Assembly: GCA_019321725.1 (NCBI GenBank)
Contig: CM033120.1
Span: 11,054,716-11,118,715 of the forward strand
Length of the DNA stretch: 64,000 bases
From: Paulownia fortunei
Lineage: Eukaryota; Streptophyta; Magnoliopsida; Lamiales; Paulowniaceae
Direction of reading: 5' to 3'
Part shown: one piece after another, positions 47,047 through 59,815 of the stretch
Numbering within the stretch: position 1 is the stretch's first letter
Layout: each line of letters opens with the position of its first letter
Notes under the pieces: generated by a model
Told to the model about the DNA's origin: nothing
Seen by the model: the letters and a program-made list of their open reading frames with translations, nothing else
Databases searched by the model: none
Translations under genes and position numbers: made by a program

Positions 47047-49237
47047 ATGTCTGCTACTCCCAGTATTCCAGCAATTGATTTCCAAGATTTTCCATCCCAA
47101 TCCCAGAAATTGTTACAAGCGTCCAAGGACTGGGGATGCTTCAGGCTAATCAATCACTCGATCCCATTGACTTTAATGGCGGAAATGAAAGCTACTGTGA
47201 GAGTCCTTCTGGATCTTCCCATGGAAATCAAACAGAGGAACAGGGATGTGATCGCCGGCAGTGGGTATGTAGCCCCCAGCAATGCCAATCCTCTTTACGA
47301 AGGATTGGGTCTTTATGATATTGGGTCCCCTGAAGCTGTTCACGAGTTTTGCTCCCAGCTAGAAGCGACTCCATTGCAAAGGTGCCTTCCTCTGTCTCTT
47401 TCTCTCTCCAAGGAAAGAGTTGGAAATTTTATGATAATGGTTTCATTTATTTTATGTCTGATGTTGTGACTATTAATTGGAGTTTCATGAATATGGTGGG
47501 CTTGTTTGTTTAGTTTGGTTTGAATTTCTTGTCGGGATTTATAATCATAAGCATGGTTTATGAACAAGTGGACCAATTTCAGGCTAGAGGATCTTGAGTT
47601 GATGGAATAGTTGGGTGTTATTCGTATGTACAAATATTGCTATTTAGTAGAGAAGCTCCAAGAATTGTTCAAGTTTTGTTTGATTATGTCCATGTTGATC
47701 TCAAATAGGTTAACACCGGTTTTTGTGTAGCTTAGTTCACTTGACAGGCCTTTGTCTTCTCAAGATGTCTAATCTGGGACTGCTGTTTTTGCTTGTTGGT
47801 TGCATGGGAAGACATTTTTTTGGCGGGTTAGATGCTAAATGAGCAGACAATCACAAATTGATCCAAAAAAAAAGAGCAGACAATCACAAAATGCCAGTAT
47901 TCTTCTGTCTTAAAGGGGTAAAATGTTAGACTTGGGGGAAAATATGAATTTATTTTAGAAGAATTGTAAAGGATAATAGATCAAATATAACAAGATATGT
48001 ATTAATCTGTGTGTGTGTAGTCATTGTTTTGGTAGTAAAGTGTGGAACCAAAATCAAATTAGAGTGTCCAAGTTAAGGTTGCTCTACCCCAGAATGTATT
48101 TTGGTCTTTGATTCGTGAGGGAAACCGCAGTATATCACCCCTGGCAATTCAGATCAAGCAATGATCTTCAATGGAAAGTATTTCTTGCAGGGAGACTATC
48201 GTTAAGTACTCTGAAGCTGTCCATGAGCTGGCCATGGACATAGGACGCAAGTTGTGCCAAAGTATGGGTTTAGACAAGGATTTCTTCAAAGGATGGCCTT
48301 GCCAATTCAGAATAAACAAGTACAACTTCACTCCTGAAAGTGTAGGGTCGTCTGGAGTTCAAATTCACACAGATTCAGGATTTTTAACCATACTACAGGA
48401 TGATGATATCATTGGTGGCCTAGAGGTAATCAACGAGAAATCTGGAGCATTTATAGCTGTTGATCCGCTGCCAGGATCACTTCTAGTAAATTTTGGAGAT
48501 ACTGCAAAGGTTAGTGAGGTTTTCTTTTATATCTTTCTTCTTGGTTTCTGAGAATGCTTGGTTTCTAGACGTAAACAAACTTTGATTTCTTGTAATAATA
48601 CCTCTATTCTCAAGTAGTAGGTAAGCAGAAATCTACTTTCACTTGCACTCCGAACTTGTAGCATCCCAGACCAGAGCATGTTTAGCACTAATACCTCCTT
48701 TTGTTGATTGGAGAAAAGAAGATACATTTATGGAAGCCTATGATAAGATTGATAGTATTTACGATCTGCTGCAACATGCCACTCTGCATCCATTATGCCA
48801 TTGATACAATCTGCAACTTTTTGCGCATCAGTGTGCAAGTTTACCTTGTGCCGCTCTCTTTGATCCTATCTTATTAATCCTCTCTAGAACTTTAATTTTG
48901 GTCCATAACGCATTCCCTTTTCCTCCGAAGAATGTCTTGATAATTTGTCCACAGCCTCCTTGGATTATGTTTCAACTACTTGGTGCAGGTGTGGAGCAAT
49001 GGAAGATTTTGCAATGTAAGGCACCGAGTACAATGCAAAGAAGCAGCAGTAAGAATTTCAATAGCTTTATTTGTTTTGGGACCAAAGGAAGCAGCAGTGG
49101 AAGCACCTCCGGAGCTAGTGGATCCCGAGCACCCCCGCCTCTTTGTCCCTTTCACAGTTGAAGATTACAGAAAGCTCAGGCTTTCCACTGGATTGCGGGC
49201 TGGTGAAGCTTTGGCTCTGCTGCAGAGGGCAGCGTAG
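47047..49237 (+). CDS. DAO: 2-oxoglutarate-dependent dioxygenase, DAO-like (three exons, intact)
   Basis: Exons 47047-47381, 48191-48509 and 48989-49237 join in frame (all GT-AG) to 300 residues, matching the roughly 300-residue DIOXYGENASE FOR AUXIN OXIDATION family. The N-terminal domain has WGCFRLINHSIP and LPMEIKQRN; the catalytic fold has the Fe(II) ligands His171 and Asp173 (QIHTDSGF) and His230 (NVRHRV), and the 2-oxoglutarate-binding Arg240-x-Ser242. The predicted reaction is oxidation of indole-3-acetic acid to 2-oxindole-3-acetic acid in the cytosol, using Fe(II), O2 and 2-oxoglutarate. The ATG at 47047 is the first one in frame with the domain. Substrate is inferred from family resemblance; other DAO-clade members may differ. 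Confidence 0.92.
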
Positions 49238-49922
49238 AGCGTAAACGATAATTGGGCTTTGTTGGAAGTGGTAAACAATAATGAGAATAATTAAATTGCT
49301 TTGGTGAATGAAACTTTTGGTTGCTTTCATCCTGTAAACAAAAGAAAAGTACTTCTCTTTTCCTGCATTTTTCCTTTTGGGTTTATTTGAGTGTACATTT
49401 ACAAAATAAGATTATATTGTACCTATCTGGAAAGGTCATAACTTTTAGTAATGTTGGAAAATGAACACCTAACACGATACAAGCAAGACATGTAAATGAC
49501 TTCAGTCAATTCAACTTGTTTGCATACATGAACTATCGTACTAGTTTTGACCCTTCAAGTCAATGACTCGGTGCACAAAATTTCACAGCAAAATTATGAC
49601 AGGAGATATGTGTCATCATTTATGTCATTAGCAAGTCATGTCTGCCTCGCATATCAAATGAGTTAAAATCGAATTGACCTGCATAAAAGTGCACAAATCC
49701 TTGCCGTGTTTGATTATTAAGTCAAAAATGAGGGGCAAAACTGAATCACAGGGTTAACCCTTATGGCATATATTCGAAAAATTAATATTCATCTATGATG
49801 AAAAGTGGCGTCAAGTTGAGCACAGAAATCATCAATAGCCCCGGGCCAGGTCATGTCGCATAAACGCAGGCCCTTATAACAGATGGTGGCCCGTTTTTGG
49901 TGGGATTTAGCCTTTGTCAGGT

Positions 49923-50186
49923 TCAGAATTGAGAGATCATCTGCTTGATTTCCATGGGGAGATGAAACAGTGTCCGCGTCACGGCCTTCATTTCCGATAT
50001 GAGTGGCATTGGAACCCCACAGTTCACTAGCCTAAAGCATCGCCACTCTTCACAAGCTTTCACAATTTTCACTGGCAGAGTTGATAACTCTTGCATGTCA
50101 ATTGTCAATGACTGGAATACACTTGGTGGCCAAATATTTTTACGTTTCTTCAGCTCCAAATTTGAAGCTCTTCTGATCCCTTTCAA
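49923..50186 (-). pseudogene. DAO-like N-terminal fragment, inverted
   Basis: About 88 codons on the minus strand matching the first exon of the DAO-like gene 0.7 kb away: IDMQELSTLPVKIVKACEEW, CFRLVNCGVPMPLISEMKA, LFHLPMEIKQ. It stops just after MEIKQ, and the rest of the dioxygenase is absent. The usual NHG/NHS motif reads NCG, and WGCF reads WRCF. It arose by local inverted duplication or is the relic of a second family member. It is non-functional as an enzyme. Confidence 0.8.
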
Positions 50187-50229
50187 CTGTGTATAGAGCT
50201 TAATTCCAAATTTTCAGTGGTCTTGATTT

Positions 50230-51127
50230 TCTAAAGGCAATTTATTTAGTAGGGGCTTGGGGTATTTAGTGATATTGTTTGCCCGACCACTATAATTACG
50301 AGGCCACACTACAAGCATGCGACACATTAGTTTGGCAGGTTTTGACTTAATTTTGCACTACGGTATCTATCCCATTAATTTTGTATTCATTTTGATTCGA
50401 CTAAATTTTAGATAAAAGTTAAAAAAATAAAATTTAATATATGTTTATATTATTTTTTTCTCAAAACTAGTGGGTGCCACATTATAACTTTTGAGTAAGT
50501 GTATTTTTATACAATTTATATTTTAGAAAATGTAACATTATTTTGGGATGGAATAGGTGTCTGATTATGTTCTAGCTTCCATACATGTACAAAAGTTAAC
50601 TGCTTGAATATTTTCTTTTAAATACTAAGCTATTTTAATTTGCAAATGCATGTAAAGATTGTAATTTTATTTATAGTTTTTTGCTCTTTGGCTGTTAATC
50701 GATTTCTTGGCATTTCCTCATGAGAAATAATTTGTTAAAGTTGGTCGCGTATACCATTAATTAGAAAAAAAAAAAAAGTAATCTGAAAATGCTACAAGAA
50801 AAAAATAATATTTATAAAGTGGTAAGTGAAAATATGAAAAGTCTCATTATTGATATTCATTAATTGATAATAATTAATGCTTGCCACAATGATAACTCTT
50901 ATAAGCTTCATGACAAGAGTATTTAAATTATTACTATTGATAATTAATGATGTATGTACAGTATTTAAGTTGTTATATTTACAACTAATGATGTATGTAG
51001 AATTTGGGGAGATTCATGGAAGTTACCTACAATGTCTAATATTAGTATGAAGTAAAATTGCACTATTGTCCCGTGTTGAAGAACTTAGAAGTGAGAAAAA
51101 ATATGGCATAGCCTTTATCATTGACAA
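50230..51127. other. AT-rich intergenic region
   Basis: No gene or RNA was recognised. A direct duplication is visible near 50935-51000 (TAATGATGTATGTA twice). Confidence 0.5.
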
Positions 51128-51263
51128 TGTTGAATATATATGGTTTACAAGCACAAATAAGAATGAAAGATAAATCTAAAAGATTAAGTATGCAAATCAT
51201 AATAGAAAATTATCAAAGATAGCCTAAAATGAAAGCTATCAAATATCAAATCTAATAAAATCA
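51128..51263 (-). repeat. 3' LTR of the short-LTR copia element
   Basis: Matches 62216-62352 from the CAAATAAGAATGAAAG stretch to the AATCAAAT-type end. On the minus strand it begins TGATTTTATTAG and ends ...TATTCAACA. The outer boundary is approximate, since the target duplication could not be matched. Confidence 0.65.
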
Positions 51264-51334
51264 GTTTTCTTATCATGTCTCGAAAGATGAATATCTTGGA
51301 GCAAAGTCAAATCTTGATCTTCAAATAAGATATG

Positions 51335-51755
51335 TGTTGTGAAAATTCGTGAACGCAAGTGCACATTTTCATATATAAGTAATAAAGTGATAAATCAATT
51401 ATTGTTCTCACAAGAATTGTTGAATTATTAAGTACCGAAATTATGTTAACTCTAATTTTATTTGAATAAATTTATTTTTGTGTTTTTGTTTATAAACTAA
51501 ATTCAACTAAACTAAATTAATGATAGAAAATATTTAAAGATGAAATTCAATAATTAAAAAGCCGGAGGTTATGATTTCACCATAATTAATTTGAATTAAA
51601 TAATTTATCTCATCAACCTCAATTTAATTCTCAAGTGATAGTCGAGAATCCTTAAATTATCCATTAACCTCTCCCAAGATCTAATGAAAATATCATCAAT
51701 TGCTAACCTACTATATTTCTACGTGAATTACAATAATCAACAATTCATTAGGTTG
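51335..51755 (-). repeat. Truncated 3' LTR of Athila-type copy 2
   Basis: Only about 420 bp, matching the PBS-proximal end of the 5' LTR (TGTGAAAATTCGTGAACGCAAG to CAACAATTCATTAG). It breaks off at about 51755 into internal sequence, so roughly 1250 bp of the LTR were deleted. Confidence 0.8.
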
Positions 51756-53023
51756 AGGTTACTAGAATAACAATGAATTGAGTGTGGGGTAATATGTAAT
51801 ATAAAAAATCTAATTCATTGGTTCAGGTTGATTTGTGGGGAGGCAAAGAAAAAAACTCAATAGGCTCAACGGGAGATATTAGGGATTATACATCATAAAC
51901 AGGGTGGCTTAAAAGGTTTAAACGGTCCAAAAATAACCTAAATCACTTCTCTAATGTTATGTAGCCTAGGAATTCGCCTTGAGTGACAATCAAACAACTT
52001 TTGGAATTATATGAGATCACAAAAAAAAAAAAGGTATCGAGTTCACATAAGCTTTTTCTAAGCATGCAGAAAATCCAAATGTTCAAAACTATGTGCTCAA
52101 TATGTTAAAGGATTATAGGAAAGATAAAAATTGCCACAAGAGTCAAGCACATACACAATCACAACATTCATCAATTTTCAAAAGCTATAAACAAACAAAA
52201 TCAAATGAAACACATACATACACCCCCAAACTTAGAACTAACATTATCCTCAATGTTAAATAAAGCAAAATAAGGTATAGAAGACTTCCCTGAATGGTGT
52301 TAGTTCTCCTCAACTTGATCATCATTCTCTTATAGAATAGTGATGGGTGTACATTCATTAGTTGGTGGCATATCACTCTTTATTCTACAAATCCCCTCCC
52401 AAACTTGAGTTGAATTCTGAAATGAAAAACAAACAAAAAAAAAATCATCAGACTAAAATAACAAAATTAACATTAAACAACTAAATAATAAAAAGAAAAG
52501 AAAATTTAAAATACTTGGGGTGCCTCCCAAGAAGTGCTTAATTTATAGTCTTTAGCTGGACTTCTTCTTTGCTCAACCGGAGTCCAAGAATAAGTATTTC
52601 TCATGTATGTCTTTGTATGCTCTAGAAGTGTAGGTGATCCCCAAAGATAAGTATATTGAGCATAATCCGGCATGGGATCAAGTGAATTATTTTTATTATT
52701 GAGTGGATGTCCAATGACAAAAAATAGTTCTCTTTATGTGAGAGATATATTTTTATCATTTTCAATGTGAGGGATGATGAAATCTAAATGGATAGATTTG
52801 TCAACATCCTCAAGTAGACCTTTATTTCCCACCATATAATGCTTTAATGAATAATCTACCAATTCGTAATCCTTCACTTCATACTTGAGCAATGAGATTC
52901 CCATATCATCCTCCATAACATTTGATATAGGTTTGTTATTTTGTAGAAGATAGAAAGAAGAAACTTCGAGTGATGTCTTTTGAGATGTGCTTGGTTGAAC
53001 ATTTTCTTGATCTTCTCTATTCT

Positions 53024-53263
53024 CCGCTAGAGGTATTTATGTTGATACCACTTGTTCATTATTCATCAATTTTTTTATCCACAAGACAGTTTTCATCTCT
53101 TCATCACTTAGCAAATTAACATTCCAATATTCTTCTCTTTTCTCCGCTAGAGGTATTTGTGTTGATACATCTTGTTCATCCTTCATCAATTTTTCAATCC
53201 ACAAGATGGTTTCAATCTCTTTCTTCGTTAGTAAATTAGCATCACAATGTTCTTCACCCTCTC
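53024..53263 (-). repeat. 120-bp tandem repeat in Athila-type copy 2
   Basis: CCGCTAGAGGTATTT starts at 53024 and 53144, a period of 120 bp, same as in copy 1 (898-1137). It is in phase with a minus-strand frame. Confidence 0.75.
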
Positions 53264-53975
53264 CATTTGCCTCAGTTGTATAAGGCAAAATCTATTGTGA
53301 TGGATTGGTAGGTTGAATTTGCGACAAGATTTGGTCGGTAGTATGTTCGAATTGAGCTAAAGTTTCTTCAAGGCTTTGCTTTTTCTAATGGTAGGCAACT
53401 AGGTGCATGCCACATTATATTCTCATCATTTCTCTATGAGGCATTAGAATGATTTGGCCATCTTTGATAAGTGTTGGAGAAATAATAATTTTACAGCTGG
53501 TTATAATTCCACCAATATTGAGCATGCTCGACATATGGTGGTGCAAATTGATTGCTCATTTGGAATTGTGTTCTTGTATGAAAATCGTAATATGACTCAC
53601 ATATCTTGAATGGTGAATGATTAGCATTTGCTGCAAAATATTTCTCCATCTCTTTTGAAAGTATTTGTACTTGAGCACTCAATGGATTAATGGCATCTAC
53701 TCGATTTGTTCTAAAGGCCTGAGTTGAATCTTGATTTTTCATGTGATATTCAGTTGGCCAATAGTATGAATCATATGTCAGCTCGTCTACCACATTTTGT
53801 TCATATCACACACACAAGAAAAAACCTGCGATTATAAACAAGGGCACACTCAAACGATAAAAGAAAAATAAAAATAAGGAAAAAATATATGCAAGAAAAA
53901 TTCAAATTAAAATCAGAGTTACTTGGTATCGATATTAACAAAACATAACAATCCCCAGCAACGACATCAAAAACT

Positions 53976-55652
53976 TGTTACGAAAATTCGTGAACACAAG
54001 TGCACGTTATTGTATACAAGTAATGAGGATTGTTGAATTATTATGTACCGAAATTATGTTAACTCTAATTTTATTTGAATAAATACATTTTTGTATTTTT
54101 GTTTATAAACTAAATTCAACTAAACTAAATTAATGATAGAAAATATTTAAAGATGAAATTCAATAACTAAAAAACCTAAGGTTATGATTTCGCCATAATT
54201 AATTTGAATTGAATAATTTATGTCATCAACCTCAATTTAATTCTCAAGTGATAGTCGAGAATCCCTAAATTATCCACTAGCCTCTCCCAAGGTCTAATAA
54301 AAATATCATCAATTGCTAACCCATTATATTTTTATGTGAATTACACCAATCAACAATTCATTAGATTTTATGGATTTCTAACAAGACTACACAAACCATG
54401 TAAGAATATTTCTATCTTACATGCAATTTATAAATTTTCACACATAGAACTAGACACACATATCATCTCTCGGGTCAATATGATTATTAAATCATTCAAT
54501 TATTGGCCAAGTAATTAAAAGCATTAAGAACTATGTAGAAAACTCAACTTGAAAATTAAATCAAGAATTGAATTGACACAAATATTCAAAATATTATAAT
54601 TAGATTATATCACAACCCTAGAAAAATAAATTAGTTCATAATTGTAAAAATGAATAACAACATAACAATATTCATGCACATAATTAATGAGAAAAAGAGA
54701 AAAATGAAATAAAACTTGAAAATAGGATGAGTTTCTTCTTTTGTGGATGTCTTCTTCTCAACTCTTAGAAGAAATCTCTCATCTTCTTCTCTTCTTCTCT
54801 TCTTCTCTTTTTCTTTCTTCTTTCTTCTTTCTTCTTTCTTGACTTGTTTTCTCTTCTCTTCCTTTTTCCCTCTCTTGTTTTCTCTTCTCTTCATTTTTCC
54901 CTCTCTAAAAAATCTGAAATGGAAGCTTTTTGAATACTTAAACTTGATGGGAGATACCCTAAAGAGGGTATAAAATATTATTTTGCCCTTACTTGCCCGA
55001 TTGGCAGTGCCTAGGAGCCAATTTGCAGTACCTAGGCACTATAGAACGCTGCAGTCCAGTGAATGCAATGCCTAGGCACTAGTTTGCCAGCACCTAAGAG
55101 CTACACATTCTGTCTTAGACAGACATTGGCGCTGCTCTTGCTGTCCAAGTTTGATTTCTGTTGCGCTTATAGCATTTTTCAACTAATTTTTTACCATTTT
55201 ATATAAATTGTACCTATATGTCTTAGTGTTTGATAGACTCTTGAATCAACTCAATATAAGATCTTTGGAAATAATTATGCTTAAAATACTCAGATGTGTC
55301 AAACTAGAAAGTTTTGGTCAAGTATAGAGTTTTTAACCTAATATTTCTCATTGAAATAAAATGAATTGAATTTTGTGATAAATATAGAAGTTATTGATAT
55401 ATCTCTTCTCTTTCCAATGGTTCAATAAAAAAGTAAAAATGATATTGGATCAAAAAGTTATGAATGAAATACAAACATTACTTTCAATAGCACCAAAAAG
55501 TGAATTATTCTAAATTTTAGCCAAGTTTTATATTTCTTTCCATTTTATTCTCCTTTTACCATTACATACAATATTTCAAAATAAACACTCGAAAACTAAT
55601 TAAAAATTTAAGTAAATAGTACTCAATTAATGGGTATAAAATCCAATCATTA
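53976..55652 (-). repeat. 5' LTR of Athila-type copy 2
   Basis: 1677 bp; low end TGTTACGAAAATTCGTG, high end CCAATCATTA (TG mutated to TA on the minus strand). It carries a long pyrimidine tract (CTTCTT/CTTTCTT, 54760-54905), three CCTAGG palindromes (55010, 55031, 55071) and one CCTAAG variant (55093). Confidence 0.85.
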
Positions 55653-55659
55653 ATATGCC

Positions 55660-58430
55660 CTCATGGAAGTGAGATCATCCTTGTCACCAGCTGAATCAAC
55701 ATAAGAGAAAGTATGCAAAGACATAGGTGAATTCCGATAAAGCATGATATCAAGATCCAGTGTGCCACAAAATTAGTGAAGTAGATGTTTAATAGCAGTC
55801 CAATGATCAGAGGTGGGACGGTGCATAAACTAGAAAAGTATATTCACTGGATATGCAATATTTGAGCGTGTGAGAGATAAGTACTGACGACTGCTAACAA
55901 TAGCTCGATATTCAGAAAGATCAGCGAGCGTACTCCCAAAATAAAGTGAAAAGATAGGAGAAGTGGCAGGCAGTGTTAAAACAGACTTGAAATCGATCAT
56001 ACGAGTGCTAGCAAAAAGATCAATAATGCAGCTACACTGAGAAATGAGAACTCCTTAAGAGTGAGGAGTGACTTCAACCCCAAAGAAATAATGCAGTGGA
56101 CCAAAATCTTTTAACGAGAGTTGATTGGCTTAGAAGCATGATAAATTGTTGGACAATTGCATCACTACTACTTACAATGATAATGTCATCAACATAGACC
56201 AAAATATAGAGCAAGGTACCTCCAATGAGGACGAAGATAGATGTGTGAACATAAGAGTTAACATAGCCAGTACTCAGAAGGAACTTGTGTAGTTTTTGGT
56301 ACCAAGCATGAGGGGCTTATTGTAGCCCAAAAATGGTAATATGGAGCTTGCTTACGTGATGAGGATAGTCCAGATCAACAAAGCCTTATGGTTGGACTAT
56401 AAAGACATCCTCAGATAAAGTACCCTCGAAAAAAGTATTATTAACATCAAGTTGGAGAAGACATAAACCACGGCTAACGACAAGACTGAGAATAATGCCA
56501 AAAGAGTAGGTTTGACAAATGGACTGAATGTGTTAATGTAATCAATGCCAAGACATTGATAAAATCCCTTGGCAATCAATATCTCATACCTATCGATGGA
56601 ACCATTAGGAAAATGTTTAGTACAAAAGATCCAATTGCAACCAACTATATTATGAGTGGGGTTATTGATAAGTGCAAATTTTGAATTATTTTTGTATCAA
56701 ATCCTTTATACTTTTTTTGCTTTATTCTTGTTAATATTATTATTTTATTAATATTTTGTATTAGGTAATCAATGAATATAAAAAGATCAAAAGATGCATG
56801 TTTCCAAAATTATGCAATTTTTGTTTTTTGAGCATAATTTCATGATCAAAAGCCCTATAAATCTGAAACTCATTTCATAAGACAAGAGATAGAAGTACGA
56901 TTTTTCTGTTGGAAGCTTAACCCAATTCAGTCTTTATTATAGTAGAAAATTCATTCAAGTGGTTGTACAAAATGGATCACCAAAATTCGAATTAGAGTTC
57001 GGCCCAGTATTGACTTATTTGACCAATTAGGTCATATCTCTTAAGCCTAAATTTATTTTGGGCTGAACTTTGGATATGTTATACACAAGAGTAAATAAAC
57101 AAGTTTGCTAAAGGCAAGATGGTGAGAAAATGTGTCAAAATAGTAAAAATATAGGCTTCAAGTTGTTGTTGTTGGTTAAGGACGGCTCTTAGACATGGTT
57201 TGATAATTTAACCATATATCTTTCATCCCACAGCTAAATTTGACAAATGATATATAAAAATATATCAGCATCGAAAGATCTACATTTTTTGTTCTTACTC
57301 ATCATCAAAATTTGACTGTATCTGACCTAAAAATATAATTTAATTCAATAGGTGAGGACTTAGTGTAACAACTTACCAACTCTTGACAACTAGCATGTCA
57401 CTTTGTTAACTCCTCCATTATTTATTTGGCCTCTAGCATACTCTAAGTGCTATAAATAGACTATGTATTAAGTTTGTAAGGGAGATGGGGTAGAGGGTTT
57501 CTTTAGGCTAAGTTTTATAGTATGTATGTTTTGTAATAATGCAAATTTTCTAGTAGTAATAGAAATGCATTCTCTAGTTTATCTTCTATTTTTAGTCTTT
57601 CCTACTTTTATTATGTCTTTCTAAATTTTATTTTATTGAGGAAAAATGGTGAACTTCTTGATGGAGGAAGAAGAATGGTTATAAGGGTAGAAAATATTTA
57701 AATATGTTGTATTATTATTTTGAGTGTTGATCTAAACCCTGCTTGTTTTGTGTTGATTCTTAATTTATGTATCTTCAATGACACAATAAATACTTGGGTT
57801 CATTTAGCTTATTGTACAGTTTTACCCCATCGACTGCTAATGTGAAATCTTGATTTGTTGTTGACAAAGGTGTGCATAAATGATTGATCCTATAAATAAG
57901 TGTTAGCGTTAAGAGATAATTTATAATAGTAAGACAATATCATGATTACCTTATTGCATGAGCTATTTGATAATATCTTCCCATTAAAACCTTCATTATA
58001 TATGGATTCCAGTAGTGGTAATTAATAGAGGTAAAAAGAATAAATAATCATTTTATTATCCAAAACTCAAGATTGGATCCCTAATCTTCAATAATTTTAT
58101 TACTTTGGTTTTTCTTTAGTTACAACATATATTAATTGTTCATATATTTTGATTCACATAAATCCTATATGTTTAGAATTATAATCCTGAATTCCTTAAG
58201 CAACTTTCCTGTGGATCGATCCCAAACTCACGAGAAATTTATTACAATCTGCACTTGGATTTGCAACCTTAAAGTTGTAGTAGTTACGAGGAACAAGTGC
58301 ATACGTGATGTTTCGAACTAGAGAATTATACTTAGACATTTCTTGATGCCACTTAGGATCTTTGATTGCAAAGGTCACAGAAGTAGGTTGGGTTCAAGGT
58401 CACTGGAATTAGTGAATTGTGTAGTGACAT
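55660..58430 (-). pseudogene. copia RT and partial RNase H, split by a solo LTR
   Basis: RT starts at about 58405 with EPNLLL/PTSVTFAIKDPKWHQEM and ALVPRNYYN, is cut by the solo LTR, and resumes at 56660 as PTHNIVGCNWIFCTKH. It continues with IAKGFYQCLGIDY, ALYGLKQ-like text (near 56320) and YVDDIIV (56180-56197). The connection to RNase H has IAYPVNILF and FMHRPTSDHWTAIKHLL, ending YVDSAGDKDD at the Athila insertion. The C-terminal half of RNase H is absent on the other side of the insertion. Several stops are present. Confidence 0.85.
56666..58273 (+). mobile_element. Solo LTR inserted in the copia RT
   Basis: Starts TGATAAGTGCAAATTTTG and ends with a GGATCGATCCCAAACTCACGAG-type segment and ...GCAACCTTAAA. 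The flanks GTTAT (56661-56665) and GTTGT (58274-58278) fit a 5-bp target duplication with one change. Removing the LTR and one flank copy rejoins the RT in frame as PRNYYNPTHNIVGC, which confirms the ends. It belongs to the same broad LTR group as 7380-9404. Confidence 0.8.
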
Positions 58431-58679
58431 TTGATTTTTTGAATGAGTTTATAATATTGTTTTTAGAGTAGGTAATGATGGTGTAGGGAGGTATAATAGG
58501 GGGATTAGATAAGGATATAGGTACAGAGGTGTTGTCTGGGTAAGGGCTGCATCATAGAGAATCAGGCATCGCAACAAGAAGAGCAGGAAGTGGCGCCATG
58601 GTGCAGTGAAGGCGGCAATAAGGAAGCTATCAAGTTTGGCACCACACAAAGAGGGCTGAAAATAAAAATCCAAAAATCG

Positions 58680-59815
58680 CAGTTTAGAAATTTTATTAAA
58701 AAATTATACCATATTATATGATTTGATGGTAGTTTAGAGTTTGAATAAACCAAACCGTTCTGCCTATATATGTATATTGTAGTTTATTAATAGTTAACAC
58801 TAATTTTAATTTTAATAATTAAATTTAAAATGTAATATCTATTTAATAAAATTAACTCATCATGTGCTCATTAACTTCGTATAAAATTTCTTTATTTTTC
58901 ATTTTTCTTAAGTTGTAATACAAGTAGTATATATGTTTAATTTTAATTTCAAAAAAATTAACATTTTTTTCTTTTAGAAGTGTTGGTTTATTTAATATTT
59001 TTTAACCTTTGTTTTTACTTTTTTTCAATTTTTATTTTTTTATAGTTTATGGAATATGAATAAGTCAATTATTTATTTCCAAGGATTAGAAGATGAAAAA
59101 AATAAGTTTTTTTTTTTATTTTGGGTGTTTTTGGGTGCTAATACTAAACAAATTCTATGTTTATAATGTTTGTATATTCAAATCAACATTATTTTGTTTG
59201 CATTTTGAAAGATTGAGAATTCAAAACTACTTTTTCCACCGTACCTATTATAGTTTATATAGTAAAAAAGAAACTAAATGAGTAAGTTCAATATATGAAA
59301 TAAGTTGGAATTTCTGTACAAAAATATAGTTGTTTGTTAGTACTAGATAGTTGCATAAGTTCAAGTGGCTTGTAGCCACTATGGATCTTTGATTTTAGAT
59401 ACCTCAATGTGGCCTAAAGTTTCAAGCACAGTCATATATTTTGTAGATTGATATATTTGTTATAACTAGCGAGATTTTTTTGCTTCTTTTCTCTTGGTCT
59501 TTCAGTGGAATTTAGATGAAAAGTGATGCTTTTTGTTTACGTTATTGGAAAGACTGCTCTTATTTTCAAGATGAAGGCTATGATGTTATTTTCAGGTTAA
59601 AGTGATTATTTTTTACTAATATCCCTAAAAAGTATTTTTTTTTGCTTGATCATTTTCTCTTTATTGGTTAAAAACCGCCAAATCACCTGAAACAACTTAA
59701 AACTGCATTTTGGTTTTACTTGATTAAATCGCAACTTGAAATTTATTTTTAGAAAAATCGCAAATAGAATTTTGATTTGAAATTAGTGAGAAAACTGCCA
59801 AACCACACCATAATC
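58680..59815. mobile_element. Probable non-autonomous DNA element in the copia spacer
   Basis: AT-rich block of about 1.1 kb interrupting the copia region between integrase and RT. Its ends contain AAATCGCAGTTTAG (58674) and AAATCGCAAAT / AAAACTGCCAAACC (59755-59800), which pair loosely as inverted repeats and recall plant hAT-like ends. No TSD was established. Confidence 0.35.

Larger units (their letters stand above)
51335..55652 (-). mobile_element. Athila-type LTR element, copy 2, with TSD ATATG
   Basis: A minus-strand element with both ends in the window: 5' LTR 53976-55652, internal region about 51756-53975, truncated 3' LTR 51335-51755. The flanking 5-bp repeats ATATG (51330-51334 and 55653-55657) are perfect. 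Internal sequence matches copy 1 (1-1851), including the 120-bp tandem repeat and unrecognised frames at 52734-52916, 53037-53288 and 53491-53793. At 4.3 kb without RT or integrase it is non-autonomous or deleted. The PBS core is mutated. Confidence 0.88.

Noticed and set aside
54631..54973. Lys/Glu-rich and Ser/Phe-rich ORFs on opposite strands
   Set aside because: Both are readings of the CTTCTT/CTTTCTT pyrimidine tract in the Athila-type LTR.
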